Source of the DNA: Thiotrichales bacterium
Lineage (GTDB): Bacteria; Pseudomonadota; Gammaproteobacteria; Beggiatoales; Beggiatoaceae
Length of the DNA stretch: 42,307 nucleotides
Reading direction: 5' to 3'
Assembly: GCA_016744475.1 (NCBI GenBank)
Contig: JADGEH010000034.1
Coordinates: 1 to 42,307, forward strand
A program made the position numbers and the translations under genes. Each line of letters begins with the position of its first letter. Position 1 is the first letter of the stretch. Below the pieces are notes generated by a model that saw only the letters and a program-made list of their open reading frames with translations, did no database searches and was not told the DNA's origin. Of this stretch, positions 1-8,866 are shown piece by piece.

Positions 1-384
1 CGAAAAAAACGTCTTGTCAGCTCAAAAATGTGGCTAAAAATCCAATCAGCCCCAAATGTCAACAGAGCCTAGATCATTAAACCATACAGTCTAAAAACCT
101 CATCTTTTTCTAAAAATAAGCCCATGTTACGCATATATTGGCTGACTTTACGGTGAGTCTATTCACGCATCTGATACCGTGCGTGTAAGCCTGTCCATCC
201 CAGATGGATGAGTAGGCACTCACACCACACTTGTAATTAAAAATACGGGAATACAAATTCCCGTAAAAGCTACTTTGACGATGTAGCCAGGAGAACGTCC
301 TACAAATCTTCAAACCGCAATATTCTTACGTGGCAACCTGTGCGCAAGATGCATCTTGAAGCAGAACAAAAATATTGGGGTTTG
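1..384. other. No recognisable gene; IS-end-like repeat at the left edge
   Basis: I see no convincing coding region here. A 67-codon minus-strand frame (110-313) matches nothing I recognise. Bases 1-70, read on the minus strand, closely resemble bases 28505-28576 (both contain GGCTCTGTTG, then CATTTGG, TGGATTTTTAG and AAGACGTTTTTTT). This part is therefore one member of a dispersed repeat, possibly an insertion-sequence end. The rest may be decayed mobile DNA, but that is a guess. Confidence 0.4.
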
Positions 385-544
385 AGAGCCTATACGAAAA
401 CGGGATAATCGGCTGCAAACCCGCCCTTTTGGCCAGGTTGTCCGCTTTTTATCAACACACGCTCGCTATTCGCCTTAAAAAACCGAAAATCCTGCCTCAA
501 AATGGCGAATTTTCGCTTCGATTCCCCATCTTTGTATAGGCTCG
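385..544. mobile_element. MITE family A, copy 1
   Basis: A 160 bp element bounded by AGAGCCTATACGAA and its inverted counterpart (here TTTGTATAGGCTCG, slightly degenerate). The interior carries GGCTGCAAACCCGCCC near one end and TTTTCGCTTCGATTCC near the other, with a TTCGCCTTAAAAAACCGA core. Further copies lie at 4639-4798, 28687-28847, 29094-29254 and 34396-34555. It encodes no transposase, so it would be mobilised in trans if at all. Confidence 0.85.
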
Positions 545-578
545 GAATTTTTTCAGTCATGATGAAATGGTGTAAACA

Positions 579-622
579 CCCACAGACAGGGTGTTGTGAA
601 CGGTGAGGAAACTGTCTGCGGG
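579..622 (+). terminator. Possible stem-loop terminator
   Basis: CCCACAGACAG (579-589) and CTGTCTGCGGG (612-622) form an imperfect stem with a 22-base loop, followed on the plus strand by a run of T. No plus-strand gene precedes it in the window, so it may be a relic. The amtB transcript, which approaches on the minus strand, would meet the hairpin without a T run. Confidence 0.3.
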
Positions 623-688
623 CATTTTTTTGCTTTTCGTTTTTATCCAGCCCTCTAAAGGGCATTGGACAGTAGCGAAAACCAAATA

Positions 689-2014
689 TTACAAGATATA
701 ACCACGCTCATCGTGCAGAGCCATATCCAAACCTTCAATTTCTTCTTCTTCACTCACACGCAAGCCCATGATCATGTCAATGATTTTTAGCAGAATGTAA
801 CTCACAACAGCCGTGTAAGCGATAGTCGCTAACACACCTTTGATCTGTACCATGACTTGTGCTGAGATGGTGGCATTGTCGCCGCCAAAGCCTAAGCCGC
901 CCAGGGAAGGCGCTGCAAAGACACCCACTAAAATAGCCCCGACAATACCGCCTACGGCATGAACACCAAACACATCTAAAGAATCGTCATACCCCATCAT
1001 ACGTTTCAGTTTAGTCGCGCTAAAGAAGCAGATAACGCCAGAAGCCAAACCAATCACTAGGGCACCAATAGGGCCTACAGAACCACAAGCTGGGGTGATA
1101 GCCACGAGACCGGCTACAGCACCTGAAGCAATACCTAATACACTCGGTTTGCCATGAGATAGCCATTCGCTGAACATCCAGCCCAGAGCGGCAGCGGCTG
1201 TAGCAATTTGCGTCACCATCATGGCAGAAGCAGCGATGCCGTCAGCGGCTAACTCACTACCTGCATTAAAGCCAAACCAACCGACCCACAGCATAGAAGC
1301 ACCAATCACAGTTAAAGTCAGGTTATGCGGAGGCATGGGTGTGTTGGGATAACCTTTACGTTTACCCAGCACGATAGCAGCTACCAAACCCGCCACACCT
1401 GCGTTGATGTGTACAACGGTACCGCCAGCAAAATCCAACACGCCGTCGCCACCCATCCAGCCACCGCCCCAAACCCAGTGACAGACAGGCGCATAAACGA
1501 TGGTCAACCATAAAGTCATAAACACCAACATGGCAGAAAACTTCATGCGCTCAGCAAAAGCACCTACAATCAAAGCAGGTGTAATGATGGCAAAGGTCAT
1601 TTGGAAGGTCAGAAATAGATATTCAGGAATTGTCCCGCTTAAAGTATCGGGCGTGATACCTGCCAGTAATACTTTGTCAAAACCGCCGACAAACATATTA
1701 ATAGACTCACTACTATTACTGGTAAAGGCCAAACTGTAGCCATACAGCACCCATAAAATAGTCATCAATCCAGTAATCGCAAAGCATTGCATTAACACTG
1801 ATAAGACGTTTTTTGAACGTACCATACCTGAATAAAACAGGGCTAAACCCGGAATAGTCATAAACAGCACTAAAGCGGTGGCGGTCAGCATCCATGCGGT
1901 ATCACCCGCACTTAAAGTATCTTCTGCTAGAGCCACATTGGGTAATAAAGCCGTCAGTAAACCACCGATAAGCCACTTGCCACCAAGTGGGGTAGAACGA
2001 GTTGATTGTTGCAT
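689..2014 (-). CDS. amtB: Ammonium transporter AmtB
   Basis: An inner-membrane ammonium channel of the Amt/Rh family, 441 residues. A cleavable-looking leader (ending near LPNVALA) is followed by about eleven hydrophobic helices. The twin pore histidines are visible in VCHWVWGGG and VFGVHAVGG, and GLALFYSGMVRSKNVLSVLMQ is the usual first-helix signature. An in-frame ATG seven codons upstream (2035) exists, but AGGAGA sits 9 bases before the ATG at 2014, so I use that one. It lies 38 bp after glnK in the same direction, the standard glnK-amtB pairing in which GlnK plugs the channel. Transcription probably comes from the sigma-54 promoter at 3394-3409, so expression should rise under nitrogen limitation. 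Confidence 0.97.
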   Translation of the reverse strand: MQQSTRSTPLGGKWLIGGLLTALLPNVALAEDTLSAGDTAWMLTATALVLFMTIPGLALFYSGMVRSKNVLSVLMQCFAITGLMTILWVLYGYSLAFTSNSSESINMFVGGFDKVLLAGITPDTLSGTIPEYLFLTFQMTFAIITPALIVGAFAERMKFSAMLVFMTLWLTIVYAPVCHWVWGGGWMGGDGVLDFAGGTVVHINAGVAGLVAAIVLGKRKGYPNTPMPPHNLTLTVIGASMLWVGWFGFNAGSELAADGIAASAMMVTQIATAAAALGWMFSEWLSHGKPSVLGIASGAVAGLVAITPACGSVGPIGALVIGLASGVICFFSATKLKRMMGYDDSLDVFGVHAVGGIVGAILVGVFAAPSLGGLGFGGDNATISAQVMVQIKGVLATIAYTAVVSYILLKIIDMIMGLRVSEEEEIEGLDMALHDERGYIL

Positions 2015-2052
2015 TGGAAATATCTCCTGAAACATTAAATATTGAGAAAATC

Positions 2053-2403
<351 letters not shown>

Positions 2404-2495
2404 TTAAATATATAAAACCGATTCACTTTACACAGTGAAGACTTCGATATGTCTAGCAGCGCTTTTTACGCTGTAATAGCACTCTAAATTTAGCC

Positions 2496-3257
2496 TTAAA
2501 TATCAAATCCATAGCTGACAGATAACACCACGGTATTATCCTGATCGGTGCCCATGCGATCTTTACCACCGACAATATAAGTAATGCCCATATCAGCACC
2601 CGTTTTGCCAATAGGATGTGACAAGCTCAAATCCAAATGACGAAAAGCCCCATCTTCGCTTGTGGTCACGCCATATTCGCTGACGCTATCATCATAAAAG
2701 TAATAGCCTAATGTCGCGCCCAGAGTAAAATCTTTAGGCAAAGATTTTTCATAAGAAGCATAGAGATACGTATCGCCAGAATTACCCCAAGCTCCATCAT
2801 TGAGTAACACTTGTGCAGTCAGACCAAAGCTACCCGCCTCACCCGCATCAAAACCCGCATTTAAAACCGCTTCGGTTAAATCAGAATCTTCCACATCCAC
2901 GTAGTAATACTGAATCAAACCCACGCCATAGCTATAGTTATCTATTGCTCCGCCATAACCCAGATAAAAATCATTCTCGAAACCATTGCCACCACTATCA
3001 TCACCGTAGCTTAAGTTAGACGCCCACCAACCCGCGTAAAAACCGCTTTCGTGTGAATAATCCAATCCACCTTGGATAGCCACATCATTGTTTTCAGGTG
3101 AATTCGTAATACCGCGCAACACATACTTAGAAAACGCGCCAATATTGCCACTGAATTCGGCATGAGCCGCAGGAGCGGCCAGGAAAGCAGCAGGAGCCAT
3201 GGCTGCCGTCAGTAAAGCAGAGCGTAGAACAGAGGACTGAAAAGGGATTTTTTTCAT
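2496..3257 (-). CDS. TorF-family putative outer-membrane porin
   Basis: A 253-residue exported beta-barrel protein. The signal peptide ends around APAAHA/EF. The mature part has alternating aromatic and small residues (ISKY/VLRGIT-type first strand, FYAGWWASNL, YGVGLIQYYY) and finishes with the C-terminal strand VVLSVSYGFDI. It resembles the TorF/TIGR02001 group, often encoded beside glnK-amtB in proteobacteria. An ATG three codons upstream (3266) touches the GAGAG ribosome site, so the ATG at 3257 is better spaced. As the first gene after the sigma-54 promoter it is probably the outer-membrane partner of nitrogen uptake. The substrate is not known. Confidence 0.85.
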   Translation of the reverse strand: MKKIPFQSSVLRSALLTAAMAPAAFLAAPAAHAEFSGNIGAFSKYVLRGITNSPENNDVAIQGGLDYSHESGFYAGWWASNLSYGDDSGGNGFENDFYLGYGGAIDNYSYGVGLIQYYYVDVEDSDLTEAVLNAGFDAGEAGSFGLTAQVLLNDGAWGNSGDTYLYASYEKSLPKDFTLGATLGYYFYDDSVSEYGVTTSEDGAFRHLDLSLSHPIGKTGADMGITYIVGGKDRMGTDQDNTVVLSVSYGFDI

Positions 3258-3393
3258 TGCAAACATCTCTCGTAGTTAATGAACATCAGCCAATGCTGAA
3301 CATAAAATTAAAGACACCCAAGCATATTTAACTCACCTTACCTAAACAGAGTGAAACAAACGCCAGGGATTTAAGACACTGGTGTGACCTAAT

Positions 3394-3409
3394 CGCAACA
3401 CCTGTGCCA
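3394..3409 (-). promoter_or_regulatory. Sigma-54 promoter of porin-glnK-amtB
   Basis: Minus-strand TGGCACAGGTGTTGCG matches the -24/-12 consensus TGGCAC-N5-TTGC exactly. It lies about 135 bp before the porin start, with no other gene between. It should drive the porin-glnK-amtB unit with RpoN and an enhancer-binding protein. Confidence 0.85.
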
Positions 3410-3469
3410 TTCAAGCAAATCATTTGAAATCAAACAGTTAAAAAGGCAGTGAGAGACTAAGCAAGAAAA

Positions 3470-3486
3470 TGCACCGAAATGATGCA
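3470..3486. promoter_or_regulatory. NtrC-type enhancer site
   Basis: TGCACCGAAATGATGCA differs from the NtrC palindrome TGCACC-N5-GGTGCA at one position. Its centre is about 95 bp upstream of the start expected from the sigma-54 promoter at 3394-3409, a normal distance for NtrC. Only one site is obvious; NtrC usually prefers two. Confidence 0.6.
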
Positions 3487-3626
3487 CCAAGATAGGGAGG
3501 AAGCGTGCTGATAATGCGCTTTTTTAGAGCAGAGAAGAGAGAGGAGAAAAAACGCCGTGAGATAGCTATTTTTTGAAATAAATACTCTGCGCCTTTTCGG
3601 CGCAGAGCGTTGACATCAGAGGTACT

Positions 3627-4604
3627 TCAAAGACCTAAGCCTTGGGATAATGCCTGAATATCCTGTTCTTCTTCAGGGCTACAATGACCATCGCTACGAG
3701 CCACCTCATAGCACAAATCTATCACCGCTTGAGCCACTTGAGGTTCCTGCTTAAGCCCCGCTAAACGCTGGATAATATCGGCTTTACCAATCGTGCGGTT
3801 AAATCCTAGATTATCCACCGCCCGTTGAAACTGCTTATTAATCACCGCAGCATCAAAATTTTTCAAAGCAGGATGTTGCGCAAAAAAAGCCAAAAGGCTT
3901 TGTTGCTCTTGAGACGAAATGGTTCCATCCGCCGAAGCAACCAGCGCACTGGCTGACACGCAAGCTTCCATAAAAGCTTTATGATCAGACGGTGCCACAT
4001 AAGTCGGTGCCGTCTGTTCTACGATAGGTTTAGTCTCGGCGGCAGTGGTCGTGGTCGTAATGGGGGCTGGTGTTGGCGTAACTGGTGCTGGTGCTGGTGT
4101 AGGTGTAGGTGCAGGTTCTGCCGAAGGCGCAGGCGTTTCAGGTGGTTTTTCATCTAAACCAAACTCCTCAGCCGGTAATCCTAATTCGGCGCAAATATCG
4201 CGTACCACCGCTTGCTCATCCGCATCAAAATCACCATCAGCCATACCAATGGCACAACACACGCGCACCAATAAACGCCCCGCTTCAGGATGAGCTTTCA
4301 AGCGTCCCACCGCTTTTAAGGCTTCTGCTTTACCGATTGTGGCATCAAACTCAAAGCCTTGAGCAAAGCCGTTAAAGCGTTGAATAATCAATTGCATATC
4401 AAATACTTTTAATTCTTCACTGCGGCTGATAAAACCCGCCATTTTCTGCTTTTCTTCAGCACTGATGTCTCCATCCGCTGCCGCCACCAATGCACAACCC
4501 GCCACCACGGCATCCATAAAGTCTTTATTTTTAAACCGTTGCACGCTATCTGATACAGACGTTTTTTGGCGGTTTAGCCAGTCCTTCATCGTATTAAAAC
4601 TCAT
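3627..4604 (-). CDS. Tandem TerB-domain protein
   Basis: A 325-residue cytoplasmic protein with two TerB (tellurite-resistance B-like) helical domains, at about residues 15-150 and 205-325. Each has the signature acidic loops (AAADGDISAEEKQ, MADGDFDADEQ; ASADGTISSQEQQ, RSDGHCSPEEEQ) that bind metal in TerB. The domains are joined by a long Pro/Ala/Thr-rich linker (about 160-200). The start at 4604 follows AGGGGAATAAAA; a longer frame from 4637 lacks a ribosome site and would begin next to the MITE. TerB-like proteins are linked to membrane stress and phage-defence contexts, but no ter genes are nearby, so the role here is open. Confidence 0.85.
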   Translation of the reverse strand: MSFNTMKDWLNRQKTSVSDSVQRFKNKDFMDAVVAGCALVAAADGDISAEEKQKMAGFISRSEELKVFDMQLIIQRFNGFAQGFEFDATIGKAEALKAVGRLKAHPEAGRLLVRVCCAIGMADGDFDADEQAVVRDICAELGLPAEEFGLDEKPPETPAPSAEPAPTPTPAPAPVTPTPAPITTTTTAAETKPIVEQTAPTYVAPSDHKAFMEACVSASALVASADGTISSQEQQSLLAFFAQHPALKNFDAAVINKQFQRAVDNLGFNRTIGKADIIQRLAGLKQEPQVAQAVIDLCYEVARSDGHCSPEEEQDIQALSQGLGL

Positions 4605-4638
4605 TTTTATTCCCCTGTTGTAGATGCGGTTGAACATT

Positions 4639-4798
4639 AGAGCCTATACGAAGATGGGGAATCGAAGCGAAAATTCGCTATTTTGAGGCAGTTTTTTCGG
4701 TTTTTTAAGGCGAATAGCCGGCGTGTAACGAAAAAAAGCGGAAAAACTGACCAAAAAGGCGGGTTTGCAGCCGATTATCCCATTTTCATATAGGCTCT
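4639..4798. mobile_element. MITE family A, copy 2
   Basis: A 160 bp copy in the opposite orientation to copy 1, from AGAGCCTATACGAA to TCATATAGGCTCT. It sits directly upstream of the TerB gene, so it could supply or displace promoter sequence. Confidence 0.88.
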
Positions 4799-5355
4799 TA
4801 AACCCGGATGAGCCTATGTGTTGCGGTGCTGCATTTTATGGACATTTTCAACAAACAACCATCCCATTCATGAGCGCATGTTACACAGTTTCTCCTTCAT
4901 CAATGAATAGGCGTTTGGACAAATAACGCCTCTTACACAGCACATCTGTATATTTCATCTCTCAATAATAACCATTTAAAATTAAGGGTTATATGGCATA
5001 TTAGCTCAAATGTTTCAAAAACACGAAAAGATGAGTTAACAGTGACAACATTGGTTCAGTATATAATAAGATGCTTTAATACCTGATGACTTTATATTCT
5101 TAAGCTATGCACAAAGAAATAAAGCGTTAGCATCATTAAAAGTCGTATCTGTTCAGGTAACAATAATGCGTTTGATGATGGCAATACATTCAATCTTTTT
5201 ATCACGTCTGAACAATAAAAAAACTAGAGTCTGACTTCACACAGTAGCAAGGCTATCTGAGTGGTAGGTTTTTGGGGTAATGCCGCGTAAAGCAACATTA
5301 TCTCTCACCCAGCACTGATTTGTGTTTGCTACACAACTACCAAAAGAGCTTTCTT
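4799..5355. other. AT-rich intergenic region before the cellulase
   Basis: No gene is supported. It probably holds the GH9 promoter, but I cannot pick convincing -35/-10 elements. A TTG at 5320 would extend the cellulase frame by 12 codons, but it lacks a ribosome site and would put extra residues before a good signal peptide. Confidence 0.4.
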
Positions 5356-8007
5356 ATGAAACAAAAGAACACGCCATTAAATCACCCCCTTTTTTCTATC
5401 GCCACCTTAGCTTTAGGAATTCACCTTGCTTTATCCACAGCCGTTGTAGCTCAACCCAATCCGATCAAAATCGATCAATTTGGTTATTTACCCCAAGCCC
5501 AAAAAATTGCGATCATCAGCCATCCACAGCAAGGTTTTAATGCCGATAGCCCTTTTACACCGGGCACACAATACGAAGTGCGCCATGCGCAAGATGATAG
5601 CGTCGCGTTTAGTGCAGATATTCATGCTTTTCAAGCGGGAGTGGTGGATGCAAGTTCTGGCGATCAAACTTGGCAATTTAACTTTTCTTCTCTCACCACG
5701 GCAGGTGAGTATTATATCTATGACTCCACCACCAATACTCGTTCTGAAAACTTTCGTGTAGCAGAAGATGTTTATCATGATGTTTTAAAACACGCCATGC
5801 GCAGTTTCTTTTATCAACGAGTCAACCATGAAAAACAACCTCCTTATGCTGATGCTCGTTGGACTGATAGTTCTAGCCATGCCGAAGATGCGGGAGCTAC
5901 TTTAATTAATCCTAGCGATCCTAGTAGTCGTGATTTGAGTACAGTACGTGATTTGTCAGGTGGATGGTATGACGCGGGAGACTTCAATAAATATGTCAAT
6001 AGTGCCGATGGTGCATTGCATGAACTGCTCTTTGCTTATGAAGAAAATCCTAGCGTGTGGACAGATGATTACAATATTCCAGAATCAGGTAATCAAATCC
6101 CTGATATTTTAGATGAAATTAAATGGGAATTAGACTGGCTGTTGAAAATGCAAAACGCCGATGGTTCGGTATTGCATAAAATGTCGTCCATTTGGCATAA
6201 CGCAGGCAGCCCACCCAGCACCGATGATTCCCCGCGTCGTTATGCCCCGGCTACCGCTTCTGCGACTATTTCTGCGGCGGGAGCGTTGGCTCACGCAGCC
6301 CGTGTATTTGCCAGTGTGAATGATAGCGCTCTGCAAGCCTACGCTGGCACATTAGAAAGTGCGGCTTTAGCGGCTTGGAATTGGCTAGACACGCATCCCG
6401 CACACATTCCCTCCAATTATGATAATCAAGGTTTTTACACTGCCCAGATGGAAGACTGTACTTGGGATAATGACTGCAACACGCCGCAACAAGGCAATCG
6501 TGTCGCCGCAGCTATTTATCTTTTTGCTTTGACCGACAATGCCAGCTTCAACACTTATGTCAAAAACAATGCGCCTGTGTACATGGCACTATTGCAAGAT
6601 AATGGAGAAGCCTATTTGCGGGATGATGGACGGCATGTCGAGTTTCAAAATGCTTTGCTGTATTACACGCAGCTCAATCAAGCGGATGCAGCTTTAGTCA
6701 CTAGCATCAAAGACAACTATAGCAACGCCATGTCTATGCCGATGGCTTGGGTACCTTTTGCACCACTGGCACGCTTTCAAGAACAAGCCGATCCTTATCG
6801 AGCTTATCTTGAGGATTACCATTGGGGCAGCAATCGCGCAAAATCCAATGCTGGCAACATGATGCTCAGCGCTTTGCAGTATCAAACCTCCACGGATAAT
6901 CAAGCGGATTATTACAATGGCGGTGCGGGTTATTTGCATTATATGCACGGTGTCAACCCGTTAGGTATCAGTTATTTATCCAATATGAGTGAACAGGGCG
7001 CAGACCATTCTGTGTCAGAAATGTACCATTTATGGTTTCTGAACGGCTCACAATGGGATAGCACCGTTAATACTGATGGCCCTGCTCCTGGCTATTTAGT
7101 CGGTGGTGCTAATGCTCATTACGGCAGCGACGGCGGCTCCTATGCAGATAATGTGTATATTAATCAGCACATCCAAACATCGCATTTATTGAAAAACCAA
7201 CCTGCACAAAAGAGCTTTTGGTCATGGAATACAGGTGCAGAACAAGCTTGGGAAGTCACCGAAAACTCCATTACCTATCAAGCCACTTATATCCGTTTAT
7301 TGTCTAAATTCTTAGTCAATAATGCTTTGGGGCAAGTCGTCGAAGTCCCTGAAACCAATGAAGAACCGCCTATTCCTCAAGACCCACTGGATGTGACTTT
7401 AGATGCTGTATTAGAGATCGACGCGCAATGGGATGGCGGCTATTGTGCGACTGCAAAACTCTCTAGCGATAAAAACATTAATGACTGGTCGGCGGACTTA
7501 ACATTAAACGGTGGAGTGATTTTTAGCGACATATCCCCCGCAAATACCACCACTAACCCTGATGGCAGCATTAAAGTCACGCCTCTATCATGGAATCATT
7601 TACGTTTTGCAGGAGAGATGGCTTGGTTTGACTACTGTGCCACTGGCGAACCTACCGCCACACTCAGTCACGCTTGGGGGCATCAGTTCTTATGGAGTGA
7701 GCAACAACAATTTGGCAGCTTGCAGGTAGAGCGAAGCTTCTCAGGCGTGTGGTCAGACAGTTACTGCATGAACATCAACATCACCAATATCAGTAGTCAA
7801 AGCCAAACCTGGAGTGAAGTGAGCATCAATTTACCCGATAGCAATATCACCGATGCCTGGTCTGCTGATGTTGTACAGCAGGGAGAACTCGTCACCTTTA
7901 CCCCGCACAGTTGGAATGCTTATCTGACTCCTGGTGACAGTGCTGACATTAGCTATTGTGCCAGTGGTATTAATAACGTCAGCTTATCCAGCGCCAGTGT
8001 GGAATAA
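5356..8007 (+). CDS. Secreted GH9 endoglucanase with two C-terminal CBM2-like modules
   Basis: An 883-residue exported cellulase. A signal peptide (residues 1 to about 31, cut after AVVA) leads into an Ig-like CelD_N domain (about 33-125, KIDQFGYLPQ). The GH9 (alpha/alpha)6 barrel follows, with the nucleophile-activating motif D206-A-G-D209. The acid Glu636 sits in WEVTENSITYQ, and the subfamily features PAPGYLVGG and RLLSKFLV are present. Two Cys-bracketed beta modules close the protein (about 690-770 and 790-875), each with a WDGGYC- or WSDSYC-like opening and a YCA.G ending that suggest CBM2-type cellulose binding. The start follows AAAGAGCTTTCTT. It stands alone, three bases before a MITE. 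The substrate is expected to be beta-1,4-glucan. Confidence 0.92.
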   Translation: MKQKNTPLNHPLFSIATLALGIHLALSTAVVAQPNPIKIDQFGYLPQAQKIAIISHPQQGFNADSPFTPGTQYEVRHAQDDSVAFSADIHAFQAGVVDASSGDQTWQFNFSSLTTAGEYYIYDSTTNTRSENFRVAEDVYHDVLKHAMRSFFYQRVNHEKQPPYADARWTDSSSHAEDAGATLINPSDPSSRDLSTVRDLSGGWYDAGDFNKYVNSADGALHELLFAYEENPSVWTDDYNIPESGNQIPDILDEIKWELDWLLKMQNADGSVLHKMSSIWHNAGSPPSTDDSPRRYAPATASATISAAGALAHAARVFASVNDSALQAYAGTLESAALAAWNWLDTHPAHIPSNYDNQGFYTAQMEDCTWDNDCNTPQQGNRVAAAIYLFALTDNASFNTYVKNNAPVYMALLQDNGEAYLRDDGRHVEFQNALLYYTQLNQADAALVTSIKDNYSNAMSMPMAWVPFAPLARFQEQADPYRAYLEDYHWGSNRAKSNAGNMMLSALQYQTSTDNQADYYNGGAGYLHYMHGVNPLGISYLSNMSEQGADHSVSEMYHLWFLNGSQWDSTVNTDGPAPGYLVGGANAHYGSDGGSYADNVYINQHIQTSHLLKNQPAQKSFWSWNTGAEQAWEVTENSITYQATYIRLLSKFLVNNALGQVVEVPETNEEPPIPQDPLDVTLDAVLEIDAQWDGGYCATAKLSSDKNINDWSADLTLNGGVIFSDISPANTTTNPDGSIKVTPLSWNHLRFAGEMAWFDYCATGEPTATLSHAWGHQFLWSEQQQFGSLQVERSFSGVWSDSYCMNINITNISSQSQTWSEVSINLPDSNITDAWSADVVQQGELVTFTPHSWNAYLTPGDSADISYCASGINNVSLSSASVE

Positions 8008-8009
8008 GT

Positions 8010-8148
8010 AGACTTGTTGCGAGGAGTCGGCATCGTAGCGAAAAGGTGTGGTTTTGAGGCGGATAACGGGTGTGTAACGAAAAAAAGTGGAAAAACCGAC
8101 CAAAATCCACGGCTTTTGCAGCCGATGAATACCCCTCGTAACAAGTCT
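8010..8148. mobile_element. MITE family B (family A core with different ends)
   Basis: A 139 bp element with terminal inverted repeats AGACTTGTTGCGAGG / CCTCGTAACAAGTCT. The interior resembles family A in the order TAGCGAAAA, TTTTGAGGC, GTGTGTAACGAAAAAAAG, AAAACCGACCAAAA and TTTGCAGCCGAT, but family A's outer AGAGCCTATACGAA is absent. It begins three bases after the cellulase stop codon and could act as its transcript end. Confidence 0.75.
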
Positions 8149-8187
8149 AGTAGAACACCAGGCTATATAGACAACATGAATCATTTA

Positions 8188-8746
8188 TACGACTCAAGCT
8201 ATCCGCTTTAAGCCCTTAAAAGACAACGCAAACGGCGCAAGAGGCACAAAAGAACAGCCGCGTTTTCAAACGATGTTTACCTCGTTCCCATGCGCTGCAT
8301 CATGGCCCTTCAGTGAAGCCCCAAAGGGGCGTCATATTTATAGCCTAGGGCCACGCCCTAGGTTAAACGAATAGAAAAAGCTCAGCCCTGAAAGGGCGAC
8401 ATAAAATGCCATGCCACCTGGTTATTGCGCCCTTTCAGGGCTGGGTCGGTCTCATCGACCGAACCCAGGGCGTTGCCCTGAGCTATAGGGATGCCGCCCC
8501 ATTGGGGCTAAAAACCCTTTAACCCGTTCCCATGCGCCGAGGCTGTAAAAGAACTTCCAAAATTGGCAATTTTTTACTGCTAAGTCATTGATTTTACGTA
8601 GTCAGAAATCCAAGAAATGAGGTTCTTTTACAAGCTCGCCGCATGGGAACGAGTAAAACATCGTTTTGAAACGCTGGCGTTCTTTGCGTCTCTAGCGCCT
8701 CTTGCGCCGTTTGCGTGGCCTTTTAAACCGGATTACTTGAGTCGTA
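8188..8746. repeat. Large nested inverted-repeat element
   Basis: The outer arms (8188 to about 8290 and about 8637-8746) are imperfect inverted copies about 100 bp long, starting TACGACTCAAG and including ACGCAAACGGCGCAAGAGGC. Inside lie GCCCC/GGGGC palindromes, a CAGCCCTGAAAGGGCG hairpin (8393-8443) and an inserted 89 bp element (8544-8632). No open frame of note is present, so this is a non-coding repeat island. Confidence 0.7.
8544..8632. mobile_element. 89 bp inverted-repeat element inserted in a palindrome
   Basis: Ends are TGTAAAAGAAC and GTTCTTTTACA. It splits what would otherwise be the common CGTTCCCATGCG/CGCATGGGAACG palindrome: the left half ends at about 8538 and the right half resumes at about 8638. 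It is too short to code for anything. Confidence 0.65.
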
Positions 8747-8773
8747 TCACTGAGATCATTTCCCTATATTGAC

Positions 8774-8843
8774 CATTGGGAGGCGGGTGATTTTTAATTC
8801 ATGCCAGCACATCGTGGCACTAAAAACCCATCGCTTCCCAATG
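8774..8843 (-). terminator. Long stem-loop downstream of the ferritin-like gene
   Basis: CATTGGGAGGCGGGTGATTTT and its near complement ending CGCTTCCCAATG form a cruciform with an inner TGCCA/TGGCA stem. It lies 24 bp after the stop codon of the minus-strand ferritin-like gene and probably ends that transcript, although no clean U-tract follows. Confidence 0.45.
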
Positions 8844-8866
8844 CCCAACCACTGCTAAGAATCCAT

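Noticed and set aside
390..665. A 91-codon minus-strand frame
   Set aside because: Most of it lies inside a MITE A copy. The same peptide fragments reappear wherever the MITE occurs (for example 29142-29369 and 34299-34550), so it is a by-product of the repeat.
4045..4293. Plus-strand frame rich in Gly and Val opposite the TerB gene
   Set aside because: It mirrors the Pro/Ala/Thr-rich linker of the TerB protein; no ribosome site and low-complexity composition.
5320..5355. Upstream TTG start for the cellulase
   Set aside because: It lacks a ribosome site and would place a non-hydrophobic extension before a normal signal peptide.
7138..7182. Apparent loss of the GH9 catalytic acid (YADNVYINQHI in place of a NEVAI-like motif)
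   Set aside because: In this GH9 subgroup the acid lies later, in WEVTENSITYQATYIRLL (Glu636), which is intact. The enzyme is not predicted to be dead.
8318..8513. Regularly spaced GC palindromes that might suggest a CRISPR array
   Set aside because: The units differ from one another, are true palindromes, and have no unique equal-length spacers. No cas genes are nearby.
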